A DNA stretch of 64,000 nt, from assembly GCA_016704895.1 (NCBI GenBank), contig JADIZG010000008.1:1-64000 (forward strand). The letters run 5' to 3'. Shown here piece after piece: positions 16,017 to 24,369 of the stretch (its first letter is position 1; every line of letters begins with the position of its first letter). Made by a program: the position numbers and the translations under genes. A model generated the notes under the pieces. It saw only the letters and a list, made by a program, of their open reading frames with translations. It did no database searches and was not told the origin of the DNA. This DNA comes from Betaproteobacteria bacterium. Its GTDB lineage: Bacteria; Pseudomonadota; Gammaproteobacteria; Burkholderiales; Casimicrobiaceae.

Positions 16017-18142
16017 ATGCCGCGGCGCCGCGTCGTGATCGGCGGGCGCGAGCTCACGCTCGACGCCCGGCCCGACCGGCTCGACTTTCGCGACCTGCCG
16101 TACCGTCCGCCCGCGCGGGCGCTTCCTCCCGGCATCCGTCCGACGACGCGTTCGCCGACCACGTGCGGCGCTACGCCGCCGCGAACCTCGTGCGCGACCA
16201 GGGCGAGGAGGGCGCCTGCACCGGCTTCGGCCTCGCTGCCGTCGTCCAGTACCTGTTCTGGGTGCGCGGCCGGCTGTCGGCGGGAACGCTGCTGTCCGCG
16301 CGCATGCTCTACCACCTCGCGCGCTTCTACGACGAGTGGCCGGGCGAGAAGTACGATGGCTCGTCCTGCCGCGGCGCGCTGAAAGGGTGGCACAAGCACG
16401 GCGTGTGCACCGAGACGCTGTGGCGCTACGACCCCGAGCGCTTCGTCCCGCCGTCCCCCGGCTGGGACGCCGACGCGGTGACGCGCCCGCTGGGCGTCTA
16501 CTACCGGATCGACCGCCGGTCGGTCGTCGACATGCAGGCCGCGATCGCCGAGACCGGCGCGATCTTCTGCTCGGCCGACGTGCACGGCGGCTGGGGCGTC
16601 AGGGAGCGCAAGCGTCTCCCGCGTTCGCACCGCGACCTGCCCGAGATCGCGGTCCGCGACAAGGTCGACGGCGGCCATGCGTTCGCGCTGATCGGCTACG
16701 ACGAGCGGGGATTCGTCGTGCAGAACTCGTGGGGGAGCGACTGGGGCGCGCACGGCCTCGCGATCCTCCCGTACGAAGAGTGGGTGACGCACGGCGACGA
16801 CGCGTGGGCGATGGCGCTGGGAGTGCCGGTCGAACGCGCGAGCGGCGGGCGCACGCGCGGCAAGGCGTCGCGCTCGCCCGTGCACTTCGTGTCCTCGCGC
16901 GTCGCGCTGCCGCAGACCGGCGACGCGCCGGGCTGGCAGGGCGGCGGCGACCCGCTCGCGCGCCGTGCCGATGCGTGGACGCTCGACGAGGGCTACGTGC
17001 ACACGCTCGTCACCGGCAACGACGGCGAGATCGTCAACCACCTGGCCGACGTCGCGGACGCGGCGGCCGCCGCCGAGGAAGTCGCGCTCGCGCGCCCGCG
17101 GCTGTGGCTCGCATCGCGGCCTGCGGGCGCGCGGCACGTCGCGATCTACGCGCACGGGGGCCTGAACGACCGCAACGAGTCGCTGACGCGCATCCGCGTG
17201 ATGGGGCCGTGGTTCGAGAAGAACGGCGTCTACCCGGTGTTCGTCACCTGGCAGACCGGCTGGCTCGACACGCTCTCCGACGCGATCGAGGACGAGGTGC
17301 GGCGGCGCTTCGGCGAGGCGATCCCGCGCGAGGGCTTCGGCGACGCGCTCGCCGACGCGAGCGACCGGATGATCGAGGGCATGCTGCACGCGCTGCCGTT
17401 CCCGGCCCTGTGGGCGCAGATGAAGCAGAACGCCGCCGCCGCCGAGGACGAGGGCCGCGGCCTCGCTGTGCTCGCGGCGCACCTGCGGACCCTGACGTCG
17501 GAGATGGGCGGCGACCTCTCGATCCATTTCGTCGGCCACTCGGCCGGCGCCTACGTCGTCGGGCGCCTGCTCGCGCGGCTCGCCGCGGCGCCTGCGGCGA
17601 AGGTCGCCAGCTGCACGCTCTACGCGCCCGCGTGCACGCTGCCTTTCGCGCTCGACCATTTCGCCGCGCCGATCAACGCGGGTGTGCTGTCGCGCGCGCG
17701 GTTCGCGGTCCACGCGCTTTCCGATGCGCGCGAGCAGGACGACAGCGTCGGCGCGTACCGGAAGTCGCTGCTCTACCTCGTGAGCCGCGCGTTCGAATCC
17801 GTGCACAAGACGCCGCTCGCGGGGCTCGCCAGCGCGTACGACGCCGAGCGCGCCGATGGCGAATGGTGGGACGAGGGCTCGCTCGCGGACGTCGCTCGCT
17901 GGCAGCAGTGGTTCTTCGGCGGGGCGGCGCCCGGGGGCTTCGCCGAGCGCGGCACGCCATCGCCCGGCGCGGGGCTCTCGCTCGTCAACGCACGCACGGT
18001 GAGCGCCGGGCCGCGCGCGGTCGAGGCGACGCACGGCTCGTTCGACAACAACGTGCGCGTCGTGAGCGACACGGTCGCGGCGATGCTGGGCCTGCCATCG
18101 GGCGCGCCGCTGCCGGCGCCGATACGCGACCTCGACTTCTGA
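16017..18142 (+). CDS. Papain-like (C1A) peptidase fused to an alpha/beta hydrolase
   Basis: A protein of about 708 residues. The N-terminal part is a C1-family cysteine peptidase: Gln and Cys in RDQGEEGACTGFG (Cys codon at 16217), His in KVDGGHAFALIGYD (16676) and Asn in VVQNSWGSDWGAHG (16723). After a linker a second domain shows an alpha/beta-hydrolase pattern: an HGG oxyanion element in AIYAHGGLNDRNESL and the nucleophile box FVGHSAGAYVVG (Ser at 17540). No signal peptide is visible, so it is probably cytoplasmic. The frame shifts near 16130, between LDFRDLPYRPP and SDDAFADHVRRYAAANL. The start chosen is ATG 16017 (MPRRRVVIGGREL); GTG 16005 is possible. It follows the phasin gene directly. 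Confidence 0.8.
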
Positions 18143-18342
18143 CGCCGATCGCTCCGGAGGAGCGCGGGACCAGTCGTCCCTTTCCGAATGCGGGGACGAG
18201 CGCCTGCGACCGACGCAGCGGGCGCCGTTCCGACGCGCGATCGCCGGGAGAGAGGTAACCGCGCGATTCCCAGGCCGCGCGGCCGGACGGCGGATAGAAT
18301 GTGCCTCACTGGCGCGCCCAGGCGTCCGCAGGAATACCGTCG

Positions 18343-18696
18343 ATGACCGAAACGATGAAGGCCTGGCAGTGCATCGGGTGCGGCCGGCTCGAGGGGCCGC
18401 AGAACTGCATCGGCGTGTGCCGCGACCGCAAGGTCGAGCTCGTCTACGCATCGGAGCTCGCCGACGCGGAGGGCCGGCTGGCCGAGGCTCGCGTAGAAGC
18501 AGCCGCGCTGCACGCGCTGCTGCGCCAGCTCGCCGGGACGACGCCGCGCGACGGGCAGTGGGAGACGTCCTACCGGTCGATGCAGGAGCGTGCGAAGGCG
18601 CTGCTCGCACGGCACCCGGGGACGAACGGCCCGCCGCCTCGCGCGGAGGCCGTGGTTGTCGTCCCCGAGTCCGAGAGGCGCAAACGCGAGGCCTGA
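18343..18696 (+). CDS. Small zinc-ribbon-like protein of unknown function
   Basis: A 117-residue protein starting MTETMKAWQCIGCGR. Four cysteines (CIGCGRLEGPQNCIGVC, pattern C-x2-C-x8-C-x3-C) suggest a metal site at the N-terminus. The central region, SELADAEGRLAEARVEAAAL, is predicted helical and possibly coiled coil. I do not recognise a named family. It stands alone between the peptidase-hydrolase fusion and the convergent EF-G-like gene. Confidence 0.65.
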   Translation: MTETMKAWQCIGCGRLEGPQNCIGVCRDRKVELVYASELADAEGRLAEARVEAAALHALLRQLAGTTPRDGQWETSYRSMQERAKALLARHPGTNGPPPRAEAVVVVPESERRKREA

Positions 18697-18736
18697 TCCC
18701 GCCGCATTGCGCGGCGGGATCCTGGTCCACGCGCGG

Positions 18737-19322
18737 TCAGGCAACCTCGGGACCGTCGTCGACGACGACGGGAACGTAGCGGGCGAGCCACATCGACAGG
18801 TCGGCGCTGCCCTCGACGAGCTCGTCGAGCCAGTCCGCGTAGCCCAGCAGGTTCGCGAGCGGGGCCTCCGCTTCCAGCACGAACGGCCCGCGGTGGTCCT
18901 CGACCCGAAGGATGCGTGCCTGCCGCCGCGCCAGGTCCTTCTGGATGAGAGGCAGGAAGTGCGCCGGCCCGCTCATCAGCACGACCATCCACGGCTCGAG
19001 CATCTGCGCGCCGTGCGCATAGCGCACCGTCGGACGACCCGACGACGATGCCGTCGCGGAAGCGCTCGCGCAATCCGCCGACGACGGGGCGCAGCGCGCC
19101 TTCGCTCCGTGCGAGCACGCGTACGCCGGCGGGTTCCGCGACGACCATCGCCCCTTCGCCGGGCGGCGGATGCCGGTGCCACGCCTCGCGCAGCAGTTCG
19201 CCTTGCACGCGTGCGTCGGCGCTGTGCAGCCGTTGCTCGATCGGGCACTCCGGATGCATCAGCGGCGTCGCGCCGCGCCAGGCATCCCTCGCGCGGATCC
19301 GCTGCAGGAGCCTAGGCGTCAT
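18737..19322 (-). CDS. EF-G domain V-like protein (frameshifted)
   Basis: A protein of about 195 residues. Its C-terminal 90 residues resemble elongation factor G domain V: LEPWMVVLMSGPAHFLPLIQ, KDLARRQARILRVEDHRG, FVLEAEAPLANLLGYADWLD, then a closing strand. The GTPase domains and domains II-III are absent. The N-terminal 100 residues (MTPRLLQRIRARDAW to DGIVVGSSDG) match nothing I know. The frame breaks near 19027, between GIVVGSSDG and TVRYAHGAQMLEPW; one indel joins them. Its ATG lies within the end of the Rnk-like gene (11-base overlap), so the two are translationally coupled. Confidence 0.65.
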
Positions 19323-19725
19323 GGCCGCCTCCCTGGCGCTCGACCGACACGATGCGCAGCTCGCGGATGTCGCGGTCCGGCAGCGTCGCGGGGACGCACG
19401 CGCCGCCGCGCCGTCCGAGCAGCGTGCGCGCGACCGGCGAAAACACCGACACCCGCGCGCGCGACGCATCCGCGCGCGCGGGATGCACGACGGTCACCGT
19501 GCGGCGCCTGCCGGCGGGCAGCTCCTCGTAGGTGACGGTCGCGCCGAGCGCGACGACGTCGGTCGCGACGGTGCGGTCGGACACCACGCGCGCGCCGGAC
19601 AGCGCGTCCGCGAGCAGATCGGCGGCGGCCTGCTCGGACGCGTCGCGCGCGGGCCAGTCGGTGACGAGGGCGGACAGCGCCGCCGCGTCGCGGGTGGAAA
19701 GGACGACATCGTGCAGATCGAACAC
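19312..19725 (-). CDS. GreA/GreB C-terminal domain protein (Rnk-like)
   Basis: A 137-residue protein (GTG start, GGAGG ribosome binding site 5 bases upstream) with the FKBP-like C-terminal domain of GreA/GreB as in Rnk: VVALGATVTYEELPAGRRRTVTVVHP and SRARVSVFSPVARTLLGRRGG. The acidic coiled-coil that enters the RNA polymerase channel is absent or minimal, as in Rnk, which in E. coli binds RNA polymerase. It is the first gene of a two-gene unit with the EF-G domain V-like gene. Confidence 0.8.
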   Translation of the reverse strand: MFDLHDVVLSTRDAAALSALVTDWPARDASEQAAADLLADALSGARVVSDRTVATDVVALGATVTYEELPAGRRRTVTVVHPARADASRARVSVFSPVARTLLGRRGGACVPATLPDRDIRELRIVSVERQGGGHDA

Positions 19726-20102
19726 GGCAACCTCCCGGGTGCGTGAAAGCGATGACGAGCCGACGCGCGCCCGCGCCGGCGACTACCGGGAGGGACGGCG
19801 AACGGTCGGGGAAGGAAGGGATCCCGGCAACGGCGGCGCTTCGGACCTCGGAGAGGTCGGGGAGCGGCTCGTCGTTACCGGGCGCTCCCGAGGCAGGCGA
19901 GCGTACCGTGGTCGTGACGACGGACGGCGATACACCACGCGAACGCGCGCGACGCCGCGGCGACGGCGGCACGGTGCGCGGTCGAGGCGGTTTGCAGCAG
20001 CAGGGACGTGCGCGAGTTCACGATCGCATTATGGCGGCGATCGTGCAGGTCTTCAACCGCATCGCGTGTGCGGACTTGCGCGAGGTTCGCGCGGACGATC
20101 CG
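19726..20102. other. Intergenic region without recognised gene
   Basis: A 377-base stretch between the GTG start of the Rnk-like gene and the 3' end of tRNA-Leu. It should hold the promoter of the Rnk-like gene and the terminator of the tRNA. I see short open frames of Arg/Ala-rich composition but no protein-like sequence. Confidence 0.5.
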
Positions 20103-20190
20103 TGGTGCCCGGGGCCGGACTCGAACCGGCACGGCGGTTTCCCGCCCGCGGATTTTAAGTCCGCTGTGTCTACCGTTCCACCACCCGGGC
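20103..20190 (-). tRNA. tRNA-Leu (UAA anticodon)
   Basis: On the minus strand it begins GCCCGGGTGGTGGAACGG and ends CCCGGGCACCA, with the CCA encoded. The acceptor arms GCCCGGG/CCCGGGC pair perfectly. The anticodon stem GCGGA/TCCGC encloses the loop CTTAAAA, giving anticodon TAA (complement of 20155-20157). The variable arm is long, as expected for leucine tRNA, and GGTTCGAGTCC forms the T loop. It starts 23 bases after the ispG stop in the same direction. Confidence 0.97.
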
Positions 20191-20213
20191 GCTGATGCCG
20201 GCTTCGCCGGAGT

Positions 20214-21503
20214 CTAGACCTGCTTCAGGTCGTAGGCTTTCCGCTCGGGTCGTAAGTGCGGCGCGGGCGTCTCGCCGCCGTAGGTCGCGCGCACGTAGTC
20301 GGCGACGATCGTGCCGAACTCCTCGGCGATCTTCTCGCCCTTGAGCGTCACGGTCTTCCGGCCGTCGACGTAGACCGGCGCGACCGGCGTCTCGCCGGTG
20401 CCCGGCAGGCTGATGCCGACGTTCGCCATCTTCGATTCGCCCGGGCCGTTGACGACGCAGCCCATCACCGCGACCGTCATCTCCTCGACGCCCGGGTAGC
20501 GCGTGCGCCACAGCGGCATCTGCGAGCGCAGCCACGTCTGGATGCTCTCGGCGAGCTCCTGGAACACGACGCTCGTCGTGCGTCCGCAGCCCGGGCACGC
20601 GGAGACGAGCGGCGCGAACGAGCGCAGCCCCATCGTCTGCAGGAATTCCTGCGCGACGATCACCTCGCGCGTGCGGTCGCCGTTGGGCTCGGGCGTGAGC
20701 GAGACGCGGATCGTGTCGCCGATGCCCTGCTGCAGCACCACCGCGAGCGCGGCCGTCGACGCGACGATCCCCTTCGATCCCATGCCGGCCTCGGTGAGCC
20801 CGAGGTGGAGCGGGTAGTCGCAGCGCCGCGCGAGGTCCTGGTAGACGGCGATCAGGTCCTGCACGTTCGACACCTTGCACGCCAGGACGATCCGGTCGCC
20901 CGGCAGGCCGATCGACTCGGCGAGCTCCGCGCTCCTGAGCGCCGACTGGATGAGCGCCTCGCGCGTCACGTGGAGCGCGTCGAGCGGGGCGGCGGATCGC
21001 GCGTTCTCGTCCATCAGGCTCGACAGCAGCTCCTGGTCGAGGCTGCCCCAGTTGACGCCGATGCGCACCGGCTTGCCGAACTCGATCGCGCGCTCGATCA
21101 TCACGGCGAACTGCGCGTCGTGCTTGCTGCCCTTGCCGACGTTGCCCGGGTTGATCCGGTATTTCGCGAGCGCCTGCGCGCAGGCAGGGTGGTTGGTCAG
21201 CAGCTTGTGGCCGTTGAAATGGAAGTCGCCGATCAGCGGGACCGTGCAGCCCAGCGCGTCGAGCCGCTCGCGGATCGCGGGCACCGCGTCGGCGGCCTCG
21301 GCGGTGTTCACGGTGACGCGGACCAGCTCCGAGCCCGCGTCGGCGAGCGCCTTCACCTGCGCCACGGTCCCCGCGACGTCGGCGGTGTCGGTGTTCGTCA
21401 TCGACTGGACGACGATCGGCGAGTCGCAGCCGATCGCGACGCTGCCCACGCGAACGGTGCGCGTGCGGCGACGGACGATGTCGGGTCGGCTGAATCCGCT
21501 CAT
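20214..21503 (-). CDS. ispG: 4-hydroxy-3-methylbut-2-enyl diphosphate synthase IspG
   Basis: A 429-residue [4Fe-4S] enzyme of the MEP isoprenoid pathway that converts ME-cPP to HMBPP. The N-terminal TIM-barrel is clear (VQSMTNTDTADVAGT, LIGDFHFNGHKLL, YRINPGNVGKG, RIGVNWGSLD). The cluster-binding cysteines lie in SACPGCGRTTS and VAVMGCVVNGPGESK. The sequence is uninterrupted. It extends to DLKQV just before tRNA-Leu, with which it may be co-transcribed. Confidence 0.97.
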   Translation of the reverse strand: MSGFSRPDIVRRRTRTVRVGSVAIGCDSPIVVQSMTNTDTADVAGTVAQVKALADAGSELVRVTVNTAEAADAVPAIRERLDALGCTVPLIGDFHFNGHKLLTNHPACAQALAKYRINPGNVGKGSKHDAQFAVMIERAIEFGKPVRIGVNWGSLDQELLSSLMDENARSAAPLDALHVTREALIQSALRSAELAESIGLPGDRIVLACKVSNVQDLIAVYQDLARRCDYPLHLGLTEAGMGSKGIVASTAALAVVLQQGIGDTIRVSLTPEPNGDRTREVIVAQEFLQTMGLRSFAPLVSACPGCGRTTSVVFQELAESIQTWLRSQMPLWRTRYPGVEEMTVAVMGCVVNGPGESKMANVGISLPGTGETPVAPVYVDGRKTVTLKGEKIAEEFGTIVADYVRATYGGETPAPHLRPERKAYDLKQV

Positions 21504-21589
21504 GCGGCGAGGGTGTTTCGCGAGTCCCCGGAAGGGGCGGAGGCGCGAATTTTACCATCGCAGTAGATGTCGCCCTTGTCTCGCGAGTT

Positions 21590-21639
21590 GTCGGCCTGAA
21601 GGCCGACCCACAGCGCCGTGGGTCGGCCTTCAGGCCGAC
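21590..21639. repeat. Inverted repeat of the GTCGGCCTGAAGGCCGAC family
   Basis: Two 22-base arms (21590-21611 and 21618-21639) are exactly complementary with a 6-base loop; each arm is itself nearly palindromic. It lies in the 282-base gap between ispG and the DUF2249 gene. Confidence 0.92.
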
Positions 21640-21715
21640 GGCAATGCGATGCGCGAAAGCCGGGGTCGGATCCCCATTTCCGATCGCCGGGGCGGTCGGC
21701 CTTTATGCGAGAGTC

Positions 21716-21772
21716 GTCGGCCTGAAGGCCGACCCACAAGGCGCGGCACTGTGGGTCGGCCTTCAGGCCGAC
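21716..21772. repeat. Second inverted repeat of the same family
   Basis: Arms 21716-21737 and 21751-21772 have the same 22-base sequence as the preceding element, with a different 13-base loop. It ends 13 bases from the DUF2249 stop codon and may act as its transcription terminator. Confidence 0.92.
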
Positions 21773-21785
21773 GGGGTCGCCGCGC

Positions 21786-22046
21786 TCAGCGCTTGACGAA
21801 GTCGATCACGATCGCGCCCGGATCCCGTTGCCGGTATTCGATCGAGACCGCCTCGCCGTAGCGCATGGCGAGCTGGTCGAGCAGCGGCAGCGGATCGTGG
21901 TCGTTGACGAAGCGCATCGTCTCGCCCGGGTGCAGCGCGTCGAGCGCGCCGAAGATGGCGGCATGGCGGAATCGCTTGGCGATCGCGCGCGCGTCGAACG
22001 GGTAGATCGCGTCGGCGTGGAGGTGCAGGTGCGGGGTCTGGTTCAT
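21786..22046 (-). CDS. DUF2249 protein, short
   Basis: An 86-residue DUF2249 protein: AIAKRFRHAAIFGALDALHPGE, MRFVNDHDPLPLLDQLAMR and the end AVSIEYRQRDPGAIVIDFVKR. DUF2249 resembles the SirA/TusA fold and is frequently encoded in nitric-oxide-responsive loci. It is the last gene of a leftward unit with fdxA, the ferredoxin reductase and a second DUF2249 gene. Two His in MNQTPHLHLHADAIYPF may bind a metal. Confidence 0.85.
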   Translation of the reverse strand: MNQTPHLHLHADAIYPFDARAIAKRFRHAAIFGALDALHPGETMRFVNDHDPLPLLDQLAMRYGEAVSIEYRQRDPGAIVIDFVKR

Positions 22047-22103
22047 CGTGGTGGTCTCCGGGGGTAAGTCGGCAGGGGCAAACTCGGTAGGGGAGCGTCG
22101 GGG

Positions 22104-22430
22104 TCAGCCGCGGTCGAGCAGCGCGCGCTTGTCCTTCACCTGCGCCCACTGCTCGACATCGGCGGGCGGGGACTTCTTCGCGACGATCGGCGGCCAGTGC
22201 TTCGCGAGCTCGGCGTTCAGCGCGGTGAAATCGCGTTGCGCCTTCGGCACGTCGTCCTCGGCGTAGATCGCCTCGACCGGGCACTCGGGCACGCACAGCG
22301 TGCAGTCGATGCATTCGTCCGGGTCGATCACGAGGAAGTTCGGCCCCTCGCGGAACGCGTCGACGGGGCACACGTCGACGCAGTCGGTGTGCTTGCACTT
22401 GATGCAGGCTTCGGTGACGACGTAGGTCAT
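22104..22430 (-). CDS. fdxA: FdxA, 7Fe ferredoxin
   Basis: A 108-residue ferredoxin with one [3Fe-4S] and one [4Fe-4S] cluster: CIKCKHTDCVDVCPVDAF and CIDCTLCVPECPVEAIY. The C-terminal extension (HWPPIVAKKSPPADVEQWAQ) is typical of proteobacterial FdxA. Its ATG overlaps the ferredoxin reductase stop (ATGA), so reductase and ferredoxin are translationally coupled and are probably electron-transfer partners. Confidence 0.95.
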   Translation of the reverse strand: MTYVVTEACIKCKHTDCVDVCPVDAFREGPNFLVIDPDECIDCTLCVPECPVEAIYAEDDVPKAQRDFTALNAELAKHWPPIVAKKSPPADVEQWAQVKDKRALLDRG

Positions 22431-23315
22431 GGCGTGATCGCTCCCGGGCCCGCCGTGGCGCCCGCCACGCCCGGCGGGTTCTGCCAGTAGTTCTCGAAGG
22501 TCATCTGCCCCGGCGCGTTGCGTCGCACGGGCGCGAAGCCGCGGGCGGCCAGCACGCGACGCACGTCGCGCGACATCGACGGGTTGCCGCAGGTCAACAC
22601 GCGCGAGCGGGCAGCGTCGATCGGGAGGCCGGCGGCCGCGGCGAGCCTGCCGTCCTCGATCATGGCGGGGATGCGCGCGTCGAGCGCCGTCGCGCCCGGC
22701 TCGCGGGTCGCGACGGGGAGGTAGGTCAGCCGGGCGGTTCCCGGTGCGGCGGATGGCGCGCGAGCGAGCGCATCGATCGGGGCTGCCGGCGCGAGTTCCG
22801 CCGCCAGTCGGACGCTGTGGACGACGACGATGCGCTCGAACGACGTCCACACGCGCGGCTCGCGCAGGATCGACAGGAACGGGGCGATGCCGGTGCCCGT
22901 CGCGAGCATCCACAGGTCGGGACCGGGCGCGAGTCCGTCGACGGTGAGGAAGCCGTAGCTCGTCCGGTCGACGTACGCGTCGTCGCCCGGCGCGCAACTC
23001 GCGAGGCGCGCGGAGAGCTCGCCGTCCGGCACCAGCGTGCAGACGAACTCCAGGTGCGGAGTCGGTCGTGGCCGAGGCGATCGACAGCGGCCGCGTCGCG
23101 ATCGCCCCGTCCGCGCCGGCAAGGCCGAGCCGCGCGTAGTGGCCTGCCGTGAACCGGTACGCGGGATCGCGCGTGACGCGGACCGATACCAGCGCATCGG
23201 TCCATCGGCGGACCGAGATCACCGACTGCCTCGTTGCCTTCGACGGGGGCGGCGGCGACGCCGCCTCCGGCGCGGACGCCGGCAGATCGGCGGGCAGGTC
23301 GTGCAGAGCGTTCAC
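22427..23315 (-). CDS. Ferredoxin-NADP reductase (one frameshift)
   Basis: FAD enzyme of about 295 residues that moves electrons between NADPH and ferredoxin. FAD-binding is indicated by AYRFTAGHYARLGLAG and ATRPLSIASA (the RxYS-like motif), NADP-binding by LWMLATGTGIAPFLSILR and RVLTCGNPSMSRDVRRVL, and the end TFENYWQNPP matches FNRs of the Fpr class. The frame shifts near 23055, between SIASATTDSAP and HLEFVCTLVPDGELS. The start is GTG (NALHDLPADLPAS follows); the first 30 residues are a Pro/Ala-rich tail of uncertain status. Confidence 0.9.
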
Positions 23316-23342
23316 GAGGGCCGGTCGGCGAGGGAGGCGGCG

Positions 23343-23642
23343 TCAGTGATTGCAGTTGCAGCCGCGCGGCTCCGGAATCGCGGCCGGCGCGGCACCGACC
23401 TTGCCGATCGCCACGCGCCAGACCTCGGGCCCCTGCTCGAGGTACTCCCAGCTGAACTCGGCCTGCGACTCGGCCTTGAACTGGTAGTAGAGCGGCTTCG
23501 GGTCGTGGTCGTTGACGAGCTCCAGGGACTCGCCCGGCGCCAGCGCGTCGAACTTGCCGAAGATCAGCGGATGGCGGTCGCGCGGTGCGATCGTGCGGAC
23601 GTCGAGGGTGGTTCGGGGGGTGGCGGGGGCGGTCGTGGTCAT
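23343..23642 (-). CDS. DUF2249 protein with C-terminal Cys motif
   Basis: A 99-residue DUF2249 protein (TLDVRTIAPRDRHPLIFGKF, LELVNDHDPKPLYYQFKAE, FSWEYLEQGPEVWRVAIGKV) ending in RGCNCNH, a potential metal or cluster site. It is the first gene of the leftward unit controlled from the NsrR-type box 89 bases upstream. The family is linked with nitric oxide and denitrification responses in several bacteria; the biochemical role is unknown. Confidence 0.88.
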   Translation of the reverse strand: MTTTAPATPRTTLDVRTIAPRDRHPLIFGKFDALAPGESLELVNDHDPKPLYYQFKAESQAEFSWEYLEQGPEVWRVAIGKVGAAPAAIPEPRGCNCNH

Positions 23643-23730
23643 GGCGGCTCCTGGAAAGGGTCGGCGCTGGCGTCCATCCCGAGGCCGGCGCCGCGAGAGC
23701 GCCGGTGCCGGGGTGGCCGGCTCGGTTTAT

Positions 23731-23753
23731 AAGAGGTATTATGAATACATGTT
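23731..23753. promoter_or_regulatory. NsrR-type operator between nsrR and the DUF2249 unit
   Basis: AAGAGGTATTATGAATACATGTT fits the NsrR consensus AAGATGYATTTNAAATRCATCTT at most positions, with 8 of 11 paired bases. TATTAT and TATAAG-like -10 sequences overlap it. It lies 60 bases before nsrR and 89 before the DUF2249 gene, so it could control both. Confidence 0.8.
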
Positions 23754-23813
23754 AATCGTAGCAGCCCGCCCGGTCAAAAGCAATATCTCGTCTACATCTT
23801 TGAAGCGACCCCC

Positions 23814-24299
23814 ATGCGCCTGACCTCGTTCTCCGACTACACGCTCCGGGTGCTCATGTACCTGGCGCTCGAACGGGACCGCCTCGCGACGATTCCCGAG
23901 ATCGCCGCCGCGTACGGCGTGTCGAGAAACCACCTGATGAAAGTGGTCCACCAGCTCGGCCAGGCCGGCGTGATCGAGACCGTCCGGGGGAAGGGCGGCG
24001 GGCTCCGCCTCGCGCGCGAGCCCGGCGCGATCCGCATCGGCGCGATCGTGCGGGAGGCGGAAGGGGCGGGGCCGATCGTCGAGTGTCTCTCGCACGGCGC
24101 GAGCACCTGCCCGATCACGCCGGTGTGCAGGCTGTCGCGCGTGCTCGTCGAAGGCTTCGACGCGCTCTACGACCACCTCGACCGCTACACGCTCGCCGAC
24201 CTCGTCGGCAATCGTCGTGCGCTCTCCTCCGTGCTCGTGAGCCCTCCGACGTCCGAAGCGAAGCGTAAGTCGACGGCGCGCGCCGCCGCCCGCCGCTGA
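23814..24299 (+). CDS. nsrR: NsrR, Rrf2-family nitric oxide-sensing repressor
   Basis: A 161-residue Rrf2-family winged-helix regulator. The N-terminus MRLTSFSDYTLRVLMYLAL and the HTH segment GVSRNHLMKVVHQLGQAGVI are NsrR-like. Three cysteines, Cys91, Cys99 and Cys105 (ECLSHGAST, CPITPVCRL), would hold the [Fe-S] cluster that reacts with nitric oxide. The C-terminal tail (KRKSTARAAARR) is basic and longer than usual. The operator upstream suggests autoregulation and control of the divergent DUF2249-reductase-ferredoxin genes. Confidence 0.92.
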   Translation: MRLTSFSDYTLRVLMYLALERDRLATIPEIAAAYGVSRNHLMKVVHQLGQAGVIETVRGKGGGLRLAREPGAIRIGAIVREAEGAGPIVECLSHGASTCPITPVCRLSRVLVEGFDALYDHLDRYTLADLVGNRRALSSVLVSPPTSEAKRKSTARAAARR

Positions 24300-24369
24300 G
24301 CCTTCGGCCGGAAATCGCGATCCGCGCCCGCGCCTGACACCTGGCCGCCGGTCATCGTAGACTCGGGCC

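Noticed and set aside
15116..18730. 1204-residue leftward open frame opposite the phasin and peptidase-hydrolase genes
   Set aside because: Antisense shadow caused by high GC content; the rightward genes have clear catalytic motifs.
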